Positions 33,062-33,685 of a stretch of 33,685 nt of DNA are shown here, piece by piece. Under the pieces are notes generated by a model. It was not told the origin of the DNA. It did not search any database and was given only the letters and a program-made list of their open reading frames with translations. Position 1 is the stretch's first letter, and every line of letters starts with the position of its first letter. The position numbers and the translations under genes are program-made. Source of the DNA: Sedimenticola sp. (GTDB lineage Bacteria; Pseudomonadota; Gammaproteobacteria; Chromatiales; Chromatiaceae); the NCBI GenBank assembly GCA_027068675.1, contig JAMOMH010000311.1, positions 1-33,685 on the forward strand, read 5' to 3'.

Positions 33062-33685
33062 TCAATTTTTTTGTATGGGGTGAGCGATTTTTTTCCAATA
33101 CTCATCAATATTAAAGCTTGGGCTATGCTCATGGTAGTGGCACTGAGCGCAGATTTCATCACGCTTCCAGTCGTGATTGGTTGTTGTGATTTCACCCTTT
33201 GACTCAGCATGTTCACGCCCTGCACCGTGGCAAGATTCGCACTGTACACCGGCTAGTTCGGGGGTTAATGGGTGATCAATAAAACCACCCTCTTTGTTAA
33301 AACCTACGGTATGACAGATGACACAGGCGGGATCGAATGCTTTGTCAGCGATAATCAAATTTTCATACGCCTTGGCATGTTCACTCTGCTTCCAGATCTC
33401 ATGCTGCTGTTGGTGGCATGAGCCACAAGTGGTGATGCCCGTATAGGGAGAGGTGCCAGTAGAGCGCTCTTTAGCAATCGCTGCACGGTGTTTGAAATCG
33501 GTCTTTACCGCCTCATTGTAGTTGGTGTACCACTGGGTGAGCTGTGGTGCGTCGGGCACGCTTGATGGGATGGAGCTGGTTTTATGATCAAACTTGGTGA
33601 TGCGGTTATCGCTATCAAGTTTGAGTTGCAGCTGTGCCATATACATGCCACGACTGCCAGGCTGTAGAACCAGTGTCTTGCCGAC
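33062..33685 (-). CDS. Metallophosphatase–multihaem cytochrome c fusion, C-terminal part (runs off right edge)
   Basis: The frame is open to the window edge, with 13 codons upstream of the first ATG (33646): VGKTLVLQPGSRGMYMAQLQL. That phrase is typical of the end of the metallophosphatase core in UshA/5'-nucleotidase-type proteins. After a ~65-residue helical spacer comes a cytochrome c554-like domain with four haem motifs in order: CGSCH, CVICH, CESCH and CAQCH, plus extra His residues (HAKAYE, HGAGREH, HYHEH) that can serve as distal ligands. The protein must be exported for haem attachment. About 208 residues are visible; the N-terminal catalytic domain lies outside. Substrate and electron partner unknown. 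Confidence 0.82.
   Translation of the reverse strand, partial: VGKTLVLQPGSRGMYMAQLQLKLDSDNRITKFDHKTSSIPSSVPDAPQLTQWYTNYNEAVKTDFKHRAAIAKERSTGTSPYTGITTCGSCHQQQHEIWKQSEHAKAYENLIIADKAFDPACVICHTVGFNKEGGFIDHPLTPELAGVQCESCHGAGREHAESKGEITTTNHDWKRDEICAQCHYHEHSPSFNIDEYWKKIAHPIQKN

Noticed and set aside
33002-33202. Plus-strand 66-codon frame at the right end
   Set aside because: It is opposite the tetrahaem cytochrome gene and has no ribosome-binding site or family features.

Overview
The window is a chromosomal segment of a denitrifying (N2O-reducing) gammaproteobacterium. Evidence for that assignment is the conserved housekeeping order metG / mrp–dcd and DUF3108–purN–purM / DUF2066–CDP-alcohol transferase / hda–wrbA, together with FabA-type unsaturated fatty acid synthesis, Hda, IspB and a 188-residue Pseudomonas-type Dcd. 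Coding density is high, many genes overlap by 4 bp, and several starts are GTG or TTG. I see no tRNA, rRNA, CRISPR array, insertion sequence or prophage gene. I cannot name the genus.

Layout: (1) 1-2852: metG (minus, 3' end outside the window), then mrp, dcd and a VanZ-like membrane protein on plus. (2) 2817-5280: purM-purN-DUF3108 on minus. (3) 5435-7191: DUF2066 protein and a CDP-alcohol phosphatidyltransferase on plus. (4) 7231-8531: wrbA-hda on minus, then yihY on plus. (5) 9824-15983: minus-strand block with chaN-like lipoprotein, fabA, a bifunctional aldolase/short-chain dehydrogenase, a CpdA-like phosphodiesterase and a large protein with a degenerate PilZ-like region. (6) 15984-27133: a long plus-strand nitrous oxide reduction island. 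(7) 27148-33685: minus-strand ispB; mutM; a Gld-type ABC exporter module; a small Ser/Thr-rich orphan; and the C-terminal part of a metallophosphatase fused to a four-haem cytochrome, which runs off the right edge.

The nos island is the most interesting part. Its order is small cytochrome c – nosZ – haem-c chemoreceptor – nosD – nosF – nosY – nosL – nosR – membrane protein with DUF2231-like helices and a C-terminal cytochrome c domain, closed by a strong hairpin. NosZ is the Tat-exported catalytic enzyme, NosD/F/Y/L supply copper and sulfur for the CuZ site, and NosR is the flavin/iron-sulfur membrane partner. Around this standard set sit three accessory haem proteins: a soluble cytochrome at the head, a methyl-accepting chemotaxis protein whose periplasmic sensor carries a CxxCH motif, and a membrane-anchored cytochrome at the tail. 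My inference is that the locus combines N2O respiration with an alternative electron route and with redox or N-oxide taxis. The upstream 308-bp region has a near-perfect DNR/FNR-type site and several palindromes, consistent with anaerobic or nitric-oxide control.

A second point of interest is the leader of the small orphan gene at 32607-32954. Three 7-base elements there can form mutually exclusive hairpins, one of which abuts the Shine-Dalgarno sequence.
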